This document shows, piece by piece, positions 60,654 to 64,000 of a DNA stretch of 64,000 nt. The stretch covers positions 1-64,000 of the forward strand of contig OMVT01000002.1 in assembly GCA_900314535.1 (NCBI GenBank). The letters are read 5' to 3'. Position numbers and translations under genes: made by a program. Under the pieces are notes generated by a model, which was not told the origin of the DNA, ran no database searches, and saw only the letters and a list, made by a program, of their open reading frames with translations. This DNA is from an uncultured Olsenella sp. (GTDB lineage: Bacteria; Actinomycetota; Coriobacteriia; Coriobacteriales; Atopobiaceae). Within the stretch, counting starts at the first letter, position 1, and each line of letters starts with the position of its first letter.

Positions 60654-61483
60654 CAGAGATCGGCCACCTTCGCAGACTCGACAAGGTCTCTGCCCTGGAT
60701 GTTCGAGAGCGCATCGATGAGATACGTGCGGAAGCTACCGGTACCGTCCTCCCCTGCCATGCGAGAACGTGCCTTCTCGCCGCAGATGCCCATCATCGAG
60801 ATGCCGGCAACCGTTGCCATATATGCATCCTCATTCGCTGCCAGGCAGGCCGGAAGCATTGCCGAGAGCATGCAGCCCGTGCCGGTGATGCAGCCCATCA
60901 TCGAGACGCCATTCCTGATGGCGCAGGTCCTCATGCCGTCGCTCACGATATCGATAGCGCCCGTCACGGCAACCGTGCACTTCCATGCCACGGCAAGGCT
61001 CTTCACGAAGGCAGCTGCCTCGGCGAGGTTCTCCTCTGTCGCCACGTCAGCAGCCGAGGCATCGACGCCGCGGGTCGAGGACGAGGCTCCACCAAGCGTA
61101 CGAATCTCGCTCATGTTGCCGCGGACCAGCTGGGGATGGTAGGTGTCGAGCAGGTGCTGTGCCGTCTCGGTACGAAGCTTCGAGGCACCGGCACCGACCG
61201 GATCGAGCACGATTGCATGGCCCAGAGACGCTGCCTTTGCGGCGGCATGGTTCATGCCTTCGATGCTCCGGCGGTTCAGGGTGCCGATGTTGAGGTCGAG
61301 CCCATTGCAGATGGATGTGATGTCTTCCACGTCGTCCGGCTCGTCGCTCATGATCGGGCTGGCACCGATAGCGAGGACGGCATTTGCGCAGTCATTCACC
61401 GTGACATAGTTCGTGATGCAGTGCACGAGAGGCGACGTCTTCCTGACATTGTCGAGGCAGGCACCAAGCTCTTCCGTATTCAT
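60653..61483 (-). CDS. thiM: Hydroxyethylthiazole kinase
   Basis: 276 aa. Phosphorylates the thiazole alcohol salvaged from the environment. CITNYVTVNDCANAVLAIGASPIMSDEPDDVEDI, NIGTLNRRSIEGMNHAAAKA, IVLDPVGAGASKLRTE, LVRGNMSEIRTLGG, VAVTGAIDIVSDG and MGCITGTGCMLSAML are all typical. ATG at 61483 with GGAGGAG upstream. It lies 78 nt after thiC. No thiazole synthesis genes (thiG, thiS, thiF, thiH) are present in the window. Confidence 0.96.
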   Translation of the reverse strand: MNTEELGACLDNVRKTSPLVHCITNYVTVNDCANAVLAIGASPIMSDEPDDVEDITSICNGLDLNIGTLNRRSIEGMNHAAAKAASLGHAIVLDPVGAGASKLRTETAQHLLDTYHPQLVRGNMSEIRTLGGASSSTRGVDASAADVATEENLAEAAAFVKSLAVAWKCTVAVTGAIDIVSDGMRTCAIRNGVSMMGCITGTGCMLSAMLPACLAANEDAYMATVAGISMMGICGEKARSRMAGEDGTGSFRTYLIDALSNIQGRDLVESAKVADL

Positions 61484-61561
61484 AGGTATGCTCCTCCATG
61501 CAGCGAGAAGCAGGTGCTGCCATCTGCCCTGCTGCTTCATATGCTTTTCTTCTCTTCGCTT

Positions 61562-62854
61562 CTAGCCGAGGTCGACCGTAAGACCTGCCATGATCCTGTT
61601 CACGGTGCGGGCGGCGCACATCTTGCCGCACATCGTGCAGGTGCCATCCTCCTCAGGAGGCGCCTCCGCAATGATCTCCTTCGCACGGTCAGGATCTATT
61701 GCGCATGCGAACATGCCATCCCAGTCGACACGGCGGCGGGCATCGCTCATCTTGTTGTCGATGTCGCGGGCTCCCGGAATGCCCTTCGCGATATCTGCGG
61801 CATGGGCTGCGATGCGGGTGACGACGAGGCCTTCGCGCACTTCCTTTGCATTGGGGAGCTTCAGGTGCTCGGCCGGCGTCACATAGCAAAGCCAGTCAGC
61901 ACCGGAAGATGCGGCGACGGCACCGCCGATAGCGGCCGTGATGTGATCATAGCCCGGCGCGATATCCGTCACGAGAGGTCCGAGCACATAGAACGGCGCA
62001 CCATGGCAGAGGCGCTTCTGGAGCTTCATGTTTGCTTGGATCTCATCCAAGGCCATATGTCCCGGTCCTTCGACGACGACCTGGACGCCCTTCTTCCAGG
62101 CACGCGTCGTGAGCTTGCCGAGCTCGACCAGCTCTGACACCTCGGAGGCATCCGTCGCGTCATACGTGGAGCCGCCACGCATTGCGTCGCCGAGGCTGAT
62201 TGTCACGTCGTGGTCATGGAGGATATCGAGCACGTCGTCGAAATGCTCATAGAAGGGGTTCTCCTCCCCTGTTGTCATCATCCACCCGAAGAGAAGCGAC
62301 CCTCCGCGCGACACGACATTCGTGAGGCGCTTCGTCTCGAGGAGAGTATTCAGGACCGAGCGGTTGAAGCCAGCATGGATGGTCATGAAGTCGACGCCGT
62401 CTTCGGCATGCGCTTCCACGACGTCCAGGAAGTCCTGGGCTGTGAGCTTCACGAGAGGCTTGTCGTTGTAGCCGATTGCATCGTAGATGGGAACCGTACC
62501 GACCATGAGAGGAGTCTTGGAGATGAGCTCGCGGCGGAACGGACGGGTCTTGCCAGAGTTCGAGAGGTCCATGATCGCATCGCCGCCATACTCCTCGGCG
62601 ATCCTGACCTTCTCCCACTCCTCAGGTGCATTCTGGATATCGCCGGAGATGCCGAGATTCACGTTGACCTTCGTGCGCAGGCCTGTTCCCACGCCGCAGG
62701 GCTTGAGTGCCTTGTGTGCCGGATTCGCAGGAATCGCGATCGTTCCCTTTGCGACACCGTCTCTGATGAATTCGTCGGATCTGTGTTCTGCCACTGCTAC
62801 TGCGTGCATCTCGTCGGTCACGGTACCTGCACGCGCAGCATCCATCTGCGTCAT
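61562..62854 (-). CDS. thiC: Phosphomethylpyrimidine synthase
   Basis: 430 aa radical-SAM enzyme that makes HMP-P from aminoimidazole ribotide. KVNVNLGISGDIQ, DLSNSGKTRPFRRELI, MTIHAGFNRSVLN, SRGGSLLFGWMM, ISLGDAMRGGSTYDATDASEVSEL, VEGPGHMALDEI and the C-terminal cluster cysteines CTMCGKMC are present. GGGAG lies 5 nt before the ATG and forms the 3' edge of the TPP riboswitch, so translation initiation can be blocked by the ligand. Confidence 0.97.
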   Translation of the reverse strand: MTQMDAARAGTVTDEMHAVAVAEHRSDEFIRDGVAKGTIAIPANPAHKALKPCGVGTGLRTKVNVNLGISGDIQNAPEEWEKVRIAEEYGGDAIMDLSNSGKTRPFRRELISKTPLMVGTVPIYDAIGYNDKPLVKLTAQDFLDVVEAHAEDGVDFMTIHAGFNRSVLNTLLETKRLTNVVSRGGSLLFGWMMTTGEENPFYEHFDDVLDILHDHDVTISLGDAMRGGSTYDATDASEVSELVELGKLTTRAWKKGVQVVVEGPGHMALDEIQANMKLQKRLCHGAPFYVLGPLVTDIAPGYDHITAAIGGAVAASSGADWLCYVTPAEHLKLPNAKEVREGLVVTRIAAHAADIAKGIPGARDIDNKMSDARRRVDWDGMFACAIDPDRAKEIIAEAPPEEDGTCTMCGKMCAARTVNRIMAGLTVDLG

Positions 62855-62860
62855 GGCGCT

Positions 62861-62944
62861 CCCTTCGTTGGCATTACCCACATCAGGTTCAAAGGGTCGG
62901 GACCATCTGTCCCCTCTCAGCCGGCCCATGCCAGCTCCCCTCTA
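62861..62944 (-). ncRNA. TPP riboswitch (THI element)
   Basis: On the minus strand, GGGG...GGCTGAGAGGGG, then ACCCTTTGAACCTGATG, GGGTAATGCCAACG and AAGGGAG appear in the order and spacing of the thiamine pyrophosphate aptamer (CTGAGA and CTGAT-N-TAATGCCA boxes). It lies directly before thiC, and its last bases include the Shine-Dalgarno sequence, so control is probably at translation. Confidence 0.95.
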
Positions 62945-63071
62945 TGTCTGCATCTTCAGAAACCTCATCTGCAGCTGCAAGGCGGATTGTAGCACCCATG
63001 CAGCGGATAGCAAAGTGGAGAGGTCCGTCTGATGCACTCATCTGGAAACCAGACAGAAGGGTGCGTAGGCC

Positions 63072-63833
63072 ATGAATGACAGACGCTATCAGGACATCAA
63101 CGCCGAAACGATAGACCGCTGGGTCAGCGAAGGCTGGGTGTGGGGCAAGCCCATAGACCATGAAACCTACAGGGCTGCCACAGAAGGAGACTGGCAGATC
63201 GTGCTCACGCCGACACAGCCCGTACCCAGAAGCTGGTTTCCGCCTCTTCAGGGAGCACATGTCCTCGGCCTTGCTGCAGGAGGAGGCCAGCAGATGCCGA
63301 TTCTTGCTGCAGCAGGAGCACGCTGTACCGTGCTCGATCAGTCAGAGGCGCAGCTCGCAAGCGAGCGCCTTGTCGCAGAGCGCGAAGGCTACGACATCGA
63401 GATCGTGAAGGCAGATATGACAGAGGGACTGCCTTTAGAAGATGCAAGCTTCGATATGGTCCTCAATCCTGTGAGCCTCTGCTATGTGCGCGAGTGTGCG
63501 CCCATCTTCCGCGAGGTTGCACGCGTTCTGGTACCAGGCGGCACCTTCCTTGCGGGCTTCGATTTCGGCGGCTTCAACTACGTCGTCGACGAGTCTGAGG
63601 AGCGCATCGTACACAGTCTGCCGTTCGATCCTGTCATCGACCCCTCGCTTGTGGAGGAGCTTGCCGCACAGGATGCCGGCGTGCAGTTCTCCCACTCCCC
63701 CGAAGAGATCCTGGGCGGCATGCTCCATGCGGGCCTTGCAATAGACGATGTCTTCGACGACACGAACGGAGAAGGCAGGCTCCATGAGCTCAATATCCCG
63801 ACCATGCTCGCGGTGAAGGCGCACAAAGCATAG
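63072..63833 (+). CDS. Class I SAM-dependent methyltransferase
   Basis: 253 aa. Motif I HVLGLAAGGGQQMPILAAAGARCTVLDQSEAQL (residues about 63-95), motif II VKADMTEGLPLEDASFDMVLNPVSLCYV, motif III REVARVLVPGGTFLAGF. The methyltransferase_11 fold is clear, but the substrate is not. Divergent from the thi operon. The ATG follows AAGGGTGCGTAGGCC. Confidence 0.9.
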   Translation: MNDRRYQDINAETIDRWVSEGWVWGKPIDHETYRAATEGDWQIVLTPTQPVPRSWFPPLQGAHVLGLAAGGGQQMPILAAAGARCTVLDQSEAQLASERLVAEREGYDIEIVKADMTEGLPLEDASFDMVLNPVSLCYVRECAPIFREVARVLVPGGTFLAGFDFGGFNYVVDESEERIVHSLPFDPVIDPSLVEELAAQDAGVQFSHSPEEILGGMLHAGLAIDDVFDDTNGEGRLHELNIPTMLAVKAHKA

Positions 63834-63921
63834 GGAAAGGCGAAAGACATCTTTCCATCCGCTATGTCACGGCTTCTCACCGTCGGCGAGTGATGAATGC
63901 ATGCTTCTGAGATTCGATGCA

Positions 63922-63959
63922 GGGCCTGCCAGCCTGCCGATCAGGCAGGCAGAAGGCCC
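63922..63959. terminator. Hairpin after the methyltransferase gene
   Basis: GCCTGCC / GGCAGGC stem with a 5-nt loop inside outer GGGCC / GGCCC pairs, about 90 nt after the stop codon and near the window edge. It could serve the methyltransferase or a convergent gene beyond the window. Confidence 0.5.
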
Positions 63960-64000
63960 GTCTGTCGCTGAAACCTATATCCTCGGCTGTGAAGTGACCT

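Overview
The window is 64 kb of GC-rich chromosomal DNA from an anaerobic, sugar- and amino-acid-fermenting Gram-positive bacterium. A member of the Actinomycetota class Coriobacteriia (Olsenella/Atopobiaceae-like) fits best. This is inferred from gene content (hybrid cluster protein, fused PTS permease, Tat-type lipoproteins, AAA/DUF4143 ATPases, DUF3825, DUF969/DUF979-pcp, no respiratory genes) and the GC-biased codons, not from a database match. I see no rRNA, tRNA, CRISPR array, intact insertion sequence or prophage.

Layout. 0.2-8.4 kb: iron alcohol dehydrogenase with a divergent MerR regulator and a MerR-type promoter; LysR regulator; carboxymuconolactone decarboxylase-cupin with a small upstream gene; uracil-DNA glycosylase-like gene; hcp with a divergent Crp/Fnr regulator, followed by a decayed half copy of that regulator. 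8.6-12.8 kb: PTS EIIBCA permease, ManD/RspA-type sugar-acid dehydratase and GntR regulator. 13-18.3 kb: two AAA/DUF4143 ATPases, one intact behind four sequence repeats spaced exactly 34 bp apart and one a pseudogene; ydcF; a pRiA4b ORF-3-like gene. 18.4-21.7 kb: a three-gene surface locus (polyphosphate-polymerase VTC domain, DUF4956 membrane protein, Cthe_2159-type beta-helix lipoprotein). 21.9-35.7 kb: transporters, hydrolases, a UvrA2-MFS drug-protection pair, two metallophosphoesterases, an SDR-MarR operon with two visible operators, and a nucleoside hydrolase. 35.9-38.3 kb: pcp with DUF979 and DUF969 permease-like proteins. 38.5-48.3 kb: YwaF/TMEM164-like membrane protein, nitroreductase, Tat-exported domain-swapped GH3 enzyme with a divergent LytTR regulator and a degenerate sensor kinase, HAD phosphatase, DUF3825, and a NagZ-like lipoprotein.

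48.6-52.9 kb: polar amino-acid ABC operon (binding protein, two permeases, ATPase) followed by a peptidase C26 gene, a coherent glutamate/glutamine-type uptake unit. 52.9-58.3 kb: a TetR-GPH symporter-GH36 operon facing a GT-B-like gene across two 17-bp palindromes. 58.4-64 kb: glycine-rich membrane peptide, DUF2442 protein, thiC-thiM-thiE-thiD under a TPP riboswitch, and a methyltransferase.

The best candidates for something not yet described are the 34-bp-period repeat array in front of the AAA ATPase, the TetR/GT-B/GPH/GH36 locus, and the VTC-DUF4956-beta-helix locus. Start codons were chosen from visible Shine-Dalgarno sequences. Positions of short sites were counted by hand and may be off by one base.
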